Shown here in pieces: positions 27,516 to 36,198 of a stretch of 64,000 bases of DNA. Below the pieces are notes generated by a model that saw nothing but the letters and a program-made list of their open reading frames with translations, made no database searches and was not told the DNA's origin. Position 1 is the stretch's first letter. Each line of letters opens with the position of its first letter. This DNA is from Streptomyces sp. TG1A-60 (GTDB taxonomy: Bacteria; Actinomycetota; Actinomycetes; Streptomycetales; Streptomycetaceae), in NCBI RefSeq assembly GCF_037201975.1, contig NZ_CP147520.1, forward strand, positions 3,100,001 through 3,164,000. Direction: 5' to 3'. The position numbers and the translations under genes were made by a program.

Positions 27516-28294
27516 TCAGACCAGGCGTCGTGCCGTCGCCCATCTCGTCAGCTCGTGCCGGTTGGAGAGCTGCAACTTGCGCAGTACGGCGGAGACATGG
27601 GACTCCACCGTCTTCACCGAGATGTAGAGCTGTTTGGCGATCTCCTTGTAGGCATAGCCACGGGCGATGAGACGCAGCACCTCGCGTTCGCGCTGGGTGA
27701 GCCGGTCGAGGTCCTCGTCGACGGGCGGGGCGTCGGTGGAGGCGAAGGCGTCGAGGACGAAGCCGGCCAGGCGGGGGAGAAGACCGCGTCGCCGTCCTGG
27801 ACCCGGAAGATGGAGTCGACGAGATCGGTGCCGGTGATCGTCTTGGTGACATAGCCACGCGCGCCGCCCCGGATGACTCCGATCACGTCCTCCGCCGCGT
27901 CCGACACGGACAGGGCGAGGAAGCGGACGGGCTGCTCGGTGTCCGCCATCAACGCCGAGCAACGGCGCAGGACTTCGACGCCACCTCCGCCGGGCAGATG
28001 GACGTCGAGGAGCACCACCTCGGGCCGCGTGCTCGTGATCACGGAGACCGCCTGGTCGACGTCGGGCGCCTCCCCGACGACCTCCACGCCCGTACGGTCC
28101 GTCTGCCCGATCTCGGCCTGCACTCCCGTACGGAACATGCGGTGATCGTCCACCAGCACGACCCGGGCATGCCGCCCGGGTCCGCCTTCCACCGGTGCGG
28201 GACTCCGCACCGCGGGGCCGCCCTGGTCCTCGGCCGGGTCCGTACCGGAACCGCCCTGGTTGGCAGGGTCGTTCGCCCCGTTCGCGTCACTCAT
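27516..28294 (-). pseudogene. NarL/LuxR-family response regulator, interrupted by a one-base frameshift (probably a sequence error)
   Basis: The upstream frame encodes a disordered start and the receiver domain (VVLVDDHRMFRTGV, phospho-acceptor Asp in VVLLDVHLPGG, then YVTKTITGTDL). The downstream frame encodes the LuxR helix-turn-helix (LTQREREVLRLIARGYAYKEIAKQLYIS...VSAVLRKLQLSNRHELTRWA). They join at five G on the plus strand (27773-27777). One extra base gives VFSPRLAGFVLDAFAST and a complete protein of about 259 residues. The ATG overlaps the stop of the sensor kinase gene (ATGA). It forms a LiaRS-like pair with the kinase and a PspC/LiaF-like gene across the promoter. Confidence 0.85.
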
Positions 28295-29616
28295 GACGTC
28301 GTCTCCGCCCTCTCCATCTCCAGCTCGACCTCCGTGCCGCCGTCCGGTACGGCACGGAGCCGTGCCGTACCGCCGTTGCGCTCCATGCGGCCGATGATCG
28401 ATTCTCTGACGCCCATGCGGTCGGCGGGTATCGCGTCGAGGTCGAAGCCGGGGCCGCGGTCGCGGACGGACACGAAGACCGTCCTTCCCTCGACCTCGGC
28501 GAAGACCTGTACGGCGCCGCCCTCGCCACCGTACTTGGCGGCGTTCACCATCGCCTCGCGCGCGGCCTGCATCTGCGCGGTCAGTCCCTCGTCGAGGGGG
28601 CAGTCGCCGACGACGACCACCTCTATGGGGACGCCGTGTTTGTCCTCGACCTCCGCAGCGTTGCGCCGCACGGCCTCGGCGAGCGTGTCGGGCTCGTCGT
28701 CCTCGTCCTTTCCGGTGCCCTCGGGTCTGTACAGCCAGTTACGCAGGTCGCGCTCCTGGGCGCGGGCGAGGCGGCGGACCTCGTTCGGGTTGTCCGCGCT
28801 GCGCTGTATCAGTGTCAGGGTGTGCAGCACCGAGTCGTGGACGTGGGCCGCGACCTCCGCCCGCTCCTGGGCGCGGATGCGCATCAGGCGCTCCTCTGAG
28901 AGGTCCTGGGTCATCCGGACGAGATACGGGCCGACCAACAGCGTTATACCGACGAGGACCGCGAGGGCGGCCTGCAGTACCGAGCCGAGGTGGGCGGCGG
29001 AGCCCTGCAGGACGAATATCCCGGAGACGCCCGCGGTGACCAGCAGGACACCGGCCACGGAGCGGAGCAGGGTGATCGTGCGCCGGCGGCGGCCGACCTC
29101 GGCCCAGCGGGCCCGCCGCGCGTTGTCCGCCTGGCGCCAGACCAGGGCGACACCCGCCGCGACGAGCACGGTCGGCCAGAGATACGCCCTGGCGGGCTCT
29201 CCGAGATCCACATTGCCGACGAAGACCATGGCCACGACGACCATGAGGAGGAGGGCCACCATCTGGCCGCGGTCGGGCTTGCGGGCCACGAGTCTGCGGC
29301 GGCCGTCGGAAGAGGTCTCGGTGGAGATGGCCGGGGGCCGTTGGTTGTCGACACCGCCCACGCCGAGCGGCACGAAGAACCAGAACGCCGCATACACCAG
29401 GGCGCCGAGGCCGTCCGCCAGGAACAGGCCGGCGAACACGAGCCGCACCCACGCGGCAGGCAGGCCGAGATGTCCGGCGAGCCCTCGCGCCACGCCTCCG
29501 AGCCAGCGTCCGTCGCTGCTGCGGTAGAGCTTGCGCGGGGGCCACGGAGTGTCGACTGGCAGTGCTGCGGCTTCCGGCATGCCATCGATGTTCACACGCA
29601 CGGCGCATCGAGGCAT
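28291..29616 (-). CDS. PspC-domain sensor histidine kinase (LiaS/DesK-like)
   Basis: The 441-residue protein begins with a PspC domain (about 25-85, KLYRSSDGRWLGGVARGLAGHLGLP then a hydrophobic segment). Four more membrane segments run to about residue 240. A HisKA_3-type dimerisation helix has the phospho-His in AAHVHDSVLHTL, and a HATPase domain has MVNAAKYGGEGGAVQV and VRDRGPGFD. No large external domain is present, as in intramembrane-sensing kinases. The start at 29616 is taken; internal starts at GTG (VNIDG) and ATG (MPEAA) are possible. It is coupled by ATGA to the response regulator and divergent from a second PspC protein. The role is likely envelope stress sensing. Confidence 0.9.
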   Translation of the reverse strand: MPRCAVRVNIDGMPEAAALPVDTPWPPRKLYRSSDGRWLGGVARGLAGHLGLPAAWVRLVFAGLFLADGLGALVYAAFWFFVPLGVGGVDNQRPPAISTETSSDGRRRLVARKPDRGQMVALLLMVVVAMVFVGNVDLGEPARAYLWPTVLVAAGVALVWRQADNARRARWAEVGRRRRTITLLRSVAGVLLVTAGVSGIFVLQGSAAHLGSVLQAALAVLVGITLLVGPYLVRMTQDLSEERLMRIRAQERAEVAAHVHDSVLHTLTLIQRSADNPNEVRRLARAQERDLRNWLYRPEGTGKDEDDEPDTLAEAVRRNAAEVEDKHGVPIEVVVVGDCPLDEGLTAQMQAAREAMVNAAKYGGEGGAVQVFAEVEGRTVFVSVRDRGPGFDLDAIPADRMGVRESIIGRMERNGGTARLRAVPDGGTEVELEMERAETTS

Positions 29617-29746
29617 CAGGGTCGGCCCCCGAGAGACCCCTGATCTTCGACCGCAACTTGATCGAACACGTCCCAGGGCCGATATCAGGGTTCGACCAGG
29701 GTCATCCCGACTGCCGCCGGACCGGCTCTGCGGTCACGATGGACGC

Positions 29747-31324
29747 ATGACGGATCACCAGCACGCGGCAGCGGAGCCGGGCCCCGGCTCGGGTCCGGAC
29801 GCCCGGCGGCCCACCACCGAGCCGCAGGACGCCGTGCCCGCACCGGACACGGCCCAGGAGCCGCGCGCGCACGAGGACGGTGGCGCGCATCGGCGGCCGG
29901 GCACAGGCACACAGGCCGGCTCGGGCGCACCCGCGGATCAGGCGCCCGCCGGGGACCCGGTCGGGGCCGCACGCGGGCCCACCCCCGGCGTCGCCGCAGA
30001 CCCGTCCGCCCCGGGCGGGGCCGGCCACCCCTCCCCCGACGATCCGGCCGGCGCCCTCTCCGCCCCGCACAGGTTCCGCCGTGACCGGCGGCACAAAATG
30101 CTGGGCGGTGTCTGTGCGGGACTCGGGCGTCAGTGCGACATGGACCCGGTGATCTTCCGTGTCGTGCTCGCGGTGCTCTCCGCGACCGGCGGCTTCGGTC
30201 TCGTCTTCTACGGCTTCGCCTGGCTGTTCATGCCGTACGACGACGAAGAGGAGAACGAGGTACGCAAGCTGCTGACCGGCCGGGTCGACGGCCAGGCCCT
30301 CACAGCCGTGCTCTTCGCACTGGTCGGCTGCGGCGTCTTCCTCACCATGCTGAGCAACACCACCGTCCTGACCTTCTCCGTGGTCGTCTCCCTGCTCCTG
30401 GCCGGTGCGGGGTACTGGTCGCAGCAGCGCGGTGCCCCCGACCCCGATCCGCTCGCCGCGCAGGCCGTGGCCGACGCGCCGCCGGAGGCCCAGGCGCCGC
30501 CCGTGGCCGCCTCCTACCCCTCCTGGTGGCGCGACCCCATAGTCAAGGACGGGACGTATGTCGGCGGCACGGGCTATCTGTGGGGGCCGTGGGAGACCCG
30601 CGACCGCGACATGGCGGCGGCCGTCAACATCGCCCAGGGCACACACCCCTCCGGCCAGAACATACGCACCGTGCACGCGCCGAAGCCTCGTGGCGCGCGC
30701 TGGACAGGCGGCTGGATCTTCCTGCTCGCGCTGCTCGCCGGCGGCGCCGGCACCACCGCGACCTGGGAGGACCGCGCACTGGCCGCCAGCCTGCAGACGG
30801 GCCTGGCGTGCGCGCTGACCGTGTTCGGCCTGGGCATAGCCCTGAGCGCCTTCCTGGGCCGTACGGGAGCGGGGTCGATCTTCCTGGCCGTGGTCACGGC
30901 GGGACTCCTGGCCTGCTCGGCGGCGCTCCCGGCGAACATCACCACCGACTGGGTCCGTACGGAATGGACACCGGGGAACGCGGAGAGCGTGGCGGCCCGG
31001 TACGGGCTGGGCACGGGTGTGGGCACTCTGGACCTGTCCAGGGTGGCCGTGCCGAAGGGAGAGACGCTGGCCACGAGCGTGGAGGTGGGCGCGGGCAAGG
31101 TGAAGGTGGTGGTGCCGCCGGACGTCACCGTGCGGCTGGACGTCGAAGTGGGCCTCGGTGACATCCAGTTGCCGGGCGACGACAAGGAGGACGTGGATGT
31201 GGCACCGGACAAGAGCGATCGGCTGACACTGCCGCCGGCCGAGGGCTCGGACGGCGGCGGCACGATCACCATCGATCTCGAAGTCGGTCTGGGACAGGCG
31301 GAGGTGGCCCGTGCTGCGTCATGA
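29747..31324 (+). CDS. PspC-domain membrane protein with LiaF-like C-terminus
   Basis: The 525-residue protein has a disordered Pro/Ala-rich start (about 105 residues). A PspC domain follows (RFRRDRRHKMLGGVCAGLGRQCDMDPVIFRVVLAVLSATGG), then five or so membrane segments. The C-terminal soluble beta-rich domain (about 425-525) has repeated SVEVGAGKVKVVVPPDVTVRLDVEVGLGDIQL patterns, as in the LiaF/toast-rack families. It lies divergent from a PspC sensor kinase and its regulator with 130 bases between, so together they look like a LiaF-LiaS-LiaR arrangement. The ATG at 29747 is chosen; it overlaps the next gene by 14 bases. Confidence 0.88.
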   Translation: MTDHQHAAAEPGPGSGPDARRPTTEPQDAVPAPDTAQEPRAHEDGGAHRRPGTGTQAGSGAPADQAPAGDPVGAARGPTPGVAADPSAPGGAGHPSPDDPAGALSAPHRFRRDRRHKMLGGVCAGLGRQCDMDPVIFRVVLAVLSATGGFGLVFYGFAWLFMPYDDEEENEVRKLLTGRVDGQALTAVLFALVGCGVFLTMLSNTTVLTFSVVVSLLLAGAGYWSQQRGAPDPDPLAAQAVADAPPEAQAPPVAASYPSWWRDPIVKDGTYVGGTGYLWGPWETRDRDMAAAVNIAQGTHPSGQNIRTVHAPKPRGARWTGGWIFLLALLAGGAGTTATWEDRALAASLQTGLACALTVFGLGIALSAFLGRTGAGSIFLAVVTAGLLACSAALPANITTDWVRTEWTPGNAESVAARYGLGTGVGTLDLSRVAVPKGETLATSVEVGAGKVKVVVPPDVTVRLDVEVGLGDIQLPGDDKEDVDVAPDKSDRLTLPPAEGSDGGGTITIDLEVGLGQAEVARAAS

Positions 31325-31721
31325 GTTCCGGCCGGGCAAGCTCGTCGCCGGCCTCTTTCTCACCGCCACGGGTGTCGTCTATCTCGGCGACGCGGCCGAC
31401 GCCTGGGACACACCGTGGTTCGCCGTGATACCCCTCGTCGTCGCCGGGCTGTGTCTCGCGGGGGCGGTGGCGTTCCTGAGCCATGCGCTACGCGGGCACC
31501 GGGCACCCGGGCGAAGCGGGTCGGCAGGACCGACGGGGCCAATGGGGCCGGTGGAGTCGATGGGGTCGATGGGCCCCATAGGGCCGACGGGATGGGCTGG
31601 AGCATCTGGGCAAGCGGGGCGGGAGGGAGCGGGTGAGCAGGTGAGACATGCGGGAGCGGCCGGCGAGCCGGGGCATGCGCCGGAGGACGGGCCGGCGTCC
31701 GAACGGGGTGCGCGGGGCTGA
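31311..31721 (+). CDS. Small membrane protein with collagen-like tail
   Basis: The 136-residue protein has two membrane segments (KLVAGLFLTATGVVYLGDA and WFAVIPLVVAGLCLAGAVAFL). A hydrophilic tail carries a run of Gly-X-Y-like triplets (GPTGPMGPVESMGSMGPIGP, then GASGQAGREGAGE). The GTG start overlaps the end of the PspC/LiaF-like gene by 14 bases, so the two are co-translated and probably work together. The collagen-like stretch is too short for a stable triple helix. Function unknown. Confidence 0.8.
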   Translation: MLRHEFRPGKLVAGLFLTATGVVYLGDAADAWDTPWFAVIPLVVAGLCLAGAVAFLSHALRGHRAPGRSGSAGPTGPMGPVESMGSMGPIGPTGWAGASGQAGREGAGEQVRHAGAAGEPGHAPEDGPASERGARG

Positions 31722-31976
31722 CCGACGCGGGACGCCACGGGAGCAGGCACATGACTGACCAGGGACCCGCTGCGGTGATGCGTCGAGCTGGGAGACGACT
31801 GTGGCGGCGTTCCCGCGGGCCGGACCGTACGAGTCACAGCCGAGGTTCACGGACCGCCGGTCCCGCCGCCCGGCCTGAGACCCCCTCCGTAGCCCCCGGG
31901 CCGCCCGACACTGCACTGCGGGCAGCCCCGCGGGGCTCCGGAGGGGGGCGAGGCTCGGGGGCTGCGGACGTGGGCC

Positions 31977-32519
31977 TCAGCGGTAGGTGCTCGCGCGGTG
32001 TCGGCTGCCGCCGCCGCGGCGGGAACGGATGACCGCGTCCAGCGAGAGGACCGGGGCGCCGGCGAGGATCAGGGGGATCCAGGCCATGAGGTACGGGAGA
32101 TCCTGGCCGTAGTAGTACGGGGATGCCGACCAGCTGACCGTCAGCCAGAGGCTGAGGGAGATCAGGGCGCCGCCGAGGGCGGCCAGGCGGGAGAAGAGGC
32201 CTAGGAGGGTGCCGATACCGACGGCTAGTTCGCCGAGGGCGATGGCGTAGCCGAAGCCGACGGGGTTCTTGAGGGCCATGTCGATCAGGGCCGGGATGGC
32301 GGAGGAGTCTCGGGCGGCGCTCATCACGTCGCCGATGGAGCCTGAGCCGGAGTCGGACAGGAAGGCGCTGTCGGTGAGTTTGTCCAGGCCGGCGTAGATG
32401 AAGGTGACGCCGAGGAAGACGCGAAGGGGCAGCAGGGCGTAGCGGGTGGCTGTGTCCCGCCAGCCGTGGCCGCCGTCGGGGTAGGGGGTGTGGGAGTCCG
32501 TGCGAATCTCGTGAGTCAT
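31977..32519 (-). CDS. DoxX family membrane protein
   Basis: The 180-residue protein has four membrane segments. It carries the DoxX pattern RVFLGVTFIYAGLDKLTD in the first, FGYAIALGELAVGIGTLLGLFSRLAALGGALISL in the middle, and MAWIPLILAGAPVLSLDAVI near the end. DoxX proteins are linked to redox and thiol-stress tolerance in actinobacteria, but the exact reaction is unsettled. It stands alone between the Lia-like module and a gene for another membrane protein. About 255 non-coding bases follow it. The start is the ATG at 32519. Confidence 0.9.
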   Translation of the reverse strand: MTHEIRTDSHTPYPDGGHGWRDTATRYALLPLRVFLGVTFIYAGLDKLTDSAFLSDSGSGSIGDVMSAARDSSAIPALIDMALKNPVGFGYAIALGELAVGIGTLLGLFSRLAALGGALISLSLWLTVSWSASPYYYGQDLPYLMAWIPLILAGAPVLSLDAVIRSRRGGGSRHRASTYR

Positions 32520-32802
32520 GGTCTGCGCCGCCTCTTCGTCCGCCGTGCCGTTGACCCCTCAACAGACCATACGTTCGGAGGGGTGGGGGTGATCAATGGT
32601 GCGGGCGTGTCTTTCCGGATCGGGATACCTTGTCCGGCGGCCAGACGGGTCGGAGTGCCCCTGAATGCCCCGTTCTCGCCCTCGCCGCCCTACCCGCCCC
32701 AGCCCATGGGCTGGGGCCCCTGCGATCCGGCCCGCACGCGCCCTGACGGCTGCTCCGCCCCGACCCCCGCCAGAGTCCCTGACCCCGTCGGGCCGGTCGG
32801 GC

Positions 32803-34056
32803 TCAGTCCGCTGAGACCTCGATCGTGTAGCGGTTGGTTTCCACGCCGGCTGCGGTGACGACCTGGACCTCGACTTTGCCGGGTTCGACGTCGGCGGGGA
32901 CCGGGGCGGTGAGGACGGCGTCGGTCGGGTTGCTGAAGCCGCCGGGTACGGGGACGAGGGGGACGTGGACATGGACGGGGCCGATGCGGACGACCATGCG
33001 GGAGAGGCGGTCGGCGGTGTGGGCGCCGGGTGGGACGAAGCCTGCGCCGCGGATCTCGATGTCGTCGCCGCTGCGGATGGGAGCGTCGAGGTCGCCGGCC
33101 TCGCGGGCGCGGACGACGGAGAGGATGACCGGCCGGCCACCCTCGGCGTATTTGCCGGCGATGTAGGTCGCCGAGGAGACCAGGACGAGGAGGGCCAGGC
33201 CCCAGGGCAGGTCAGGGAGTTGGTCGGGACGGCGGGCGAGGCGGACCGCCGCGAAGGCGAGGGCGACGGTGCAGATGATCACGTACTGGATGTCCGTGAA
33301 GCTGCCTCGGCCCGAGTCGTCGGTGAGGAGGTCGGCGGCTCTGGGGCGGTGGGCACGGATCTTCTGGAGGCGTTGGCCGAGGACGCGGAGACCGACCACG
33401 CGGCGGACGAGTACGGCGATGCCGCAGACGACGGCCAGGACGGTCACGATGCCGACGCCCCTGGCGAGGTCGAGGCCGGCGATGAGGGCGTCGCGTTCGC
33501 GGTGGTCGGAGGCGGCGGCCAGTCGGCCGACCAGGACGAGCACCGCGAAGACGACGAAGAGTACCCAGCCGGCCGCGACCGCGCGGGAGGTGGAGAGCCG
33601 GTTGTCCTCGCCGATGACCGGGGCGAGGGCACCGCCGCGCGCCCGGTGCAGATAGCCGGCGCCCGTCAGCGCCGCGCCCACCAGCAGGGCGGCGAGCAGA
33701 CCGGCGGTGCGGGCGACCGTCCAGCTCGCGCCGATCGCGGTGAGGGCCTGGACAAGGAGGAGGGTCACGACGGCGGCCCAGACGACGATCGCCGTGCGCA
33801 GCCACAGGCGGGCGAGCCAGGCCTCCCCCTCGACCCGGCCGCGCTCGGCGACAAGAGCCGCGGACTGGGTGAGTTCGTCGGAGACCCACTGGCGGGAGGC
33901 GGACGCGGAGTGCGCGACGGCCGCCGGCAGTCCCTGCCCGGACGCGAACCCCTCCCGCTTCAGCAGGAACTCGGCGACCGCGCGCCGATGTCCCGCGCGC
34001 GCCCCGTGCGGGCAGTCCCCGCACGTGCACCCACCCTCATGGGCGCCCGCGCCCAT
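32803..34056 (-). CDS. Membrane protein with IPT/TIG-like C-terminal domain
   Basis: The function is unknown. The 417-residue protein has a Cys/His-rich start (CTCGDCPHGARAGH, a possible metal site). Six or so membrane segments follow between residues about 95 and 310. A soluble C-terminal domain (about 325-417: DIEIRGAGFVPPG...VPGGFSNPTDAVLTAPVPADVEPGKVEVQVVTAAG) resembles IPT/TIG immunoglobulin-like folds. The ATG at 34056 has AGAGGTGGC before it; a GTG nine codons earlier is an alternative. It is a single gene with about 280 non-coding bases on each side. Confidence 0.78.
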   Translation of the reverse strand: MGAGAHEGGCTCGDCPHGARAGHRRAVAEFLLKREGFASGQGLPAAVAHSASASRQWVSDELTQSAALVAERGRVEGEAWLARLWLRTAIVVWAAVVTLLLVQALTAIGASWTVARTAGLLAALLVGAALTGAGYLHRARGGALAPVIGEDNRLSTSRAVAAGWVLFVVFAVLVLVGRLAAASDHRERDALIAGLDLARGVGIVTVLAVVCGIAVLVRRVVGLRVLGQRLQKIRAHRPRAADLLTDDSGRGSFTDIQYVIICTVALAFAAVRLARRPDQLPDLPWGLALLVLVSSATYIAGKYAEGGRPVILSVVRAREAGDLDAPIRSGDDIEIRGAGFVPPGAHTADRLSRMVVRIGPVHVHVPLVPVPGGFSNPTDAVLTAPVPADVEPGKVEVQVVTAAGVETNRYTIEVSAD

Positions 34057-34370
34057 GCCACCTCTCGCCTCCTGCACCGCCACGCCCGAGCCCGCCTTCC
34101 CGCGCCGCGTCCGCTTCTGCGTCCGCTTCCCTCGGCATTCGCCGACACCGCCGTCGATGCCATGACTGTCGTCGACACCATCGCTGTCGTCGCCGGGGGT
34201 CGTACGTGCGTCCGCTCACTACCACGGCCGTGCGACCGTACAACCGCCCTGCGACGACAGCGAATTGTGCCGTACGGAACACGGCGTGCGTCCGGCAGGG
34301 CCGCTCCGTGCAAGTGACGGGCGGGGTGAAGTGCCGGCCCCCGTGTTGACCCGGCTGCGAGAATCCTCCT

Positions 34371-34694
34371 ATGGCCGAGATCATCCAGCGGAACGGGACC
34401 TGGGCCCTCGACGGCAGCACGGTCCGGATCACGCCGGGCCTGCACCGTTCCGGGGCGCTGTTCCGGCAGGCGTACGGAGAGATCGCGGTGCCCCTGGAGG
34501 CGGTTTCGGGTGCCGTCCGCGAGCCCGACGAACGAGGAGTTCGCGGTCACGAAGGCGGCGGTACCGCGCGACTTCTGAGCGACACCGGCGGCCGGAACGG
34601 GCACGAGGAACCGCGCGACCAGAGACGACGAACCCGCAGCCGAACGCCCGAGTTGCTGCCGGTCAGCTCAGCAGGTCCGGCTCGCTTCGGCTGA
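34371..34694 (+). pseudogene. DUF4429-domain protein, truncated N-terminal fragment
   Basis: The first 45 residues (MAEIIQRNGTWALDGSTVRITPG...FRQAYGEIAVPLEAVSG) match the start of DUF4429 proteins, which are normally several times longer. After that the frame runs into Arg/Gly-rich sequence with no family character and overlaps the end of the class II aldolase gene. In the +1 frame, bases 34528-34581 read TNEEFAVTKAAVPRDF and stop, which looks like the C-terminus of a different or deleted protein. The locus is best read as a deletion remnant. A short real protein cannot be excluded. Confidence 0.5.
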
Positions 34695-35457
34695 TGTCCT
34701 GCCACAGCGGCTGGTAGTTGATCCATGCCACCAGGTCACCGCCCGCCTGCTCCCGCGTCGCCACAGCGAGTCGGTGTTCGATCGGCAACAGGCGTCCCGC
34801 CGCCTTCGCGGTGAGTTGAACCTGTGCCGAGCGTTCCATCGACAGGAACCACCAGGCCGCCGCGTCGACCGAGTCACCGACGGTCAGCAGGCCGTGGTTG
34901 CGCAGGACGAGCGCCTTGCGACTGCCGAGCACGGCGGCGATGCGGCGGCCCTCCTCCGCGTCCACGGCGACGCCCGTGTAGTGGTCGTAGAGCGACTGGT
35001 CCTCGTAGAAGGCGCAGGACTCCTGGGTGATCGGCTCGATCAGGTCGCCGAGCGCGGCCAGCGCGCGGCCGTGCACCGAATGGCAGTGGGCGACCGCGAC
35101 GACATCCGGGCGGGCGGCGTGCACCTGGGCGTGGACGGTGAAGGCAGCCTGGTTCACGTGGTAGCGGCCCTCGATCACCTGCCCGTCCTGGTTGGCGAGG
35201 ACCAGGTCACTCACCGTGACGTGTTTGAACGCCATCCCGAAGGGGTTGACCCAGAAACAGTCGCTGAACTCCGGGTCGCGCGCGGTGATATGTCCCGAGA
35301 CCCCCTCCTCGAACCCCAGTCGCCCGAAGATCCTCAGGGCCCCGGCCAGCCTTTCCTTGCGGTGCCGCCGCTCGTCCTCCGCCGACTCGTGCATCGGCGG
35401 CATGGCGAACCGCAGCTGGTCGGTGGGTAGGGGCAGGGGCGGTGTGGGCCCGTGCAT
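34663..35457 (-). CDS. Class II aldolase/adducin family protein
   Basis: The 264-residue protein has the class II aldolase fold signatures: EGVSGHITARDPE near the start, the zinc-binding HCHSVHGRALAAL and a later RNHGLLTVGDSVD. These enzymes cleave or epimerise sugar phosphates (fuculose, rhamnulose, ribulose phosphates) using zinc. The actual substrate is not evident, and no sugar-kinase or transport gene is nearby. The ATG at 35457 has a strong GGAGG site. An inverted repeat (ACTTCC-N10-GGAAGT) sits 16-37 bases upstream, where a repressor could block it. Its 3' end overlaps the DUF4429 fragment. Confidence 0.9.
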   Translation of the reverse strand: MHGPTPPLPLPTDQLRFAMPPMHESAEDERRHRKERLAGALRIFGRLGFEEGVSGHITARDPEFSDCFWVNPFGMAFKHVTVSDLVLANQDGQVIEGRYHVNQAAFTVHAQVHAARPDVVAVAHCHSVHGRALAALGDLIEPITQESCAFYEDQSLYDHYTGVAVDAEEGRRIAAVLGSRKALVLRNHGLLTVGDSVDAAAWWFLSMERSAQVQLTAKAAGRLLPIEHRLAVATREQAGGDLVAWINYQPLWQDISRSEPDLLS

Positions 35458-35472
35458 GTGTCCTCCAGACTG

Positions 35473-35494
35473 ACTTCCTTTACGAAGCGGAAGT
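35473..35494. promoter_or_regulatory. Inverted repeat just upstream of the class II aldolase gene, operator-like
   Basis: ACTTCC (35473-35478), ten bases, GGAAGT (35489-35494). It lies in the 202-base divergent region shared with the PPOX-type gene, directly before the aldolase ribosome-binding site. The regulator is unknown. Confidence 0.35.
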
Positions 35495-35659
35495 TACCGT
35501 CGGTCCCCCACGCAGAACAGGTTCGTTCCGTGAAGAGAGTGCGCAACCGTTACGCAAGTCACAGAAACGTGCGAGAGCGCTCACCACTCGGGGCGCGGGC
35601 CGTACGTCGCTGCGGGTGACCGGACAGTGGTTGTCGGGTATTCGCGCGAGACTCGACGT

Positions 35660-36184
35660 ATGCCAGAGAATCCTTCCAACTGGGCCGCCCTCGCCGCCGC
35701 CGAACCCGCGCTCGCGCAGACCGTCGAGGCGCGCTTCGGGGCCTTCACGCATCACGTCCTCGCCACCCTCCGCAAGGACGGCTCGCCGCGCACGACCGGG
35801 CTGGAGGTCCGCTTCCGGGGCGGTGAGCTGTGGCTGGGGATGATGCCGGACTCGCTGAAGGCGCTCGATCTGCGCCGCGATCCCCGCTTCTCGCTCCAGG
35901 CCAATCCCGGCCCCGGTACAGAGATGGGCGGGGGTGACGTACGGGTGAGCGGGCGGGCGGTCGAGGTCGACGATCCCGCGGTCAGGGCGGCGTACGGCGT
36001 CGAGGGCGAGCAGGAGAGCGGCAAGGAGCGCGGGGACGGCGAAGAGGTGGAACCGCCGGAGCCGTTCCACCTCTTCCGCACCGAGTTGACGGAGGTCGTA
36101 CGGACCTACGTCGAGGACGACAAGTACCTGGTCGTCCAGGTCTGGAAGCCCGGAGCCCCGGTGCGCACGCTCAGGCGGACCTGA
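35660..36184 (+). CDS. Pyridoxamine-5'-phosphate-oxidase-fold protein (F420/FMN-dependent)
   Basis: The 174-residue protein has the split-barrel flavin/F420 fold: FGAFTHHVLATLRKDGSPRTTGLEVRFRGGELWLGMMPDSLKALDLRRDPRFSLQANPG is typical. An Asp/Glu-rich loop follows, then the final strand KYLVVQVWKPG. Members reduce or oxidise small molecules with F420H2 or FMN; the substrate cannot be told. The ATG at 35660 is used; an upstream in-frame start would add 11 residues lacking fold similarity. It is divergent from the class II aldolase and convergent with guaA, 14 bases apart. Confidence 0.85.
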   Translation: MPENPSNWAALAAAEPALAQTVEARFGAFTHHVLATLRKDGSPRTTGLEVRFRGGELWLGMMPDSLKALDLRRDPRFSLQANPGPGTEMGGGDVRVSGRAVEVDDPAVRAAYGVEGEQESGKERGDGEEVEPPEPFHLFRTELTEVVRTYVEDDKYLVVQVWKPGAPVRTLRRT

Positions 36185-36198
36185 GTCTCAAGCGGGTG

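Noticed and set aside
31751..32032. 93-residue plus-strand frame after the collagen-like protein gene
   Set aside because: It runs into the antisense of DoxX, is Arg/Gly-rich and shows no family features.
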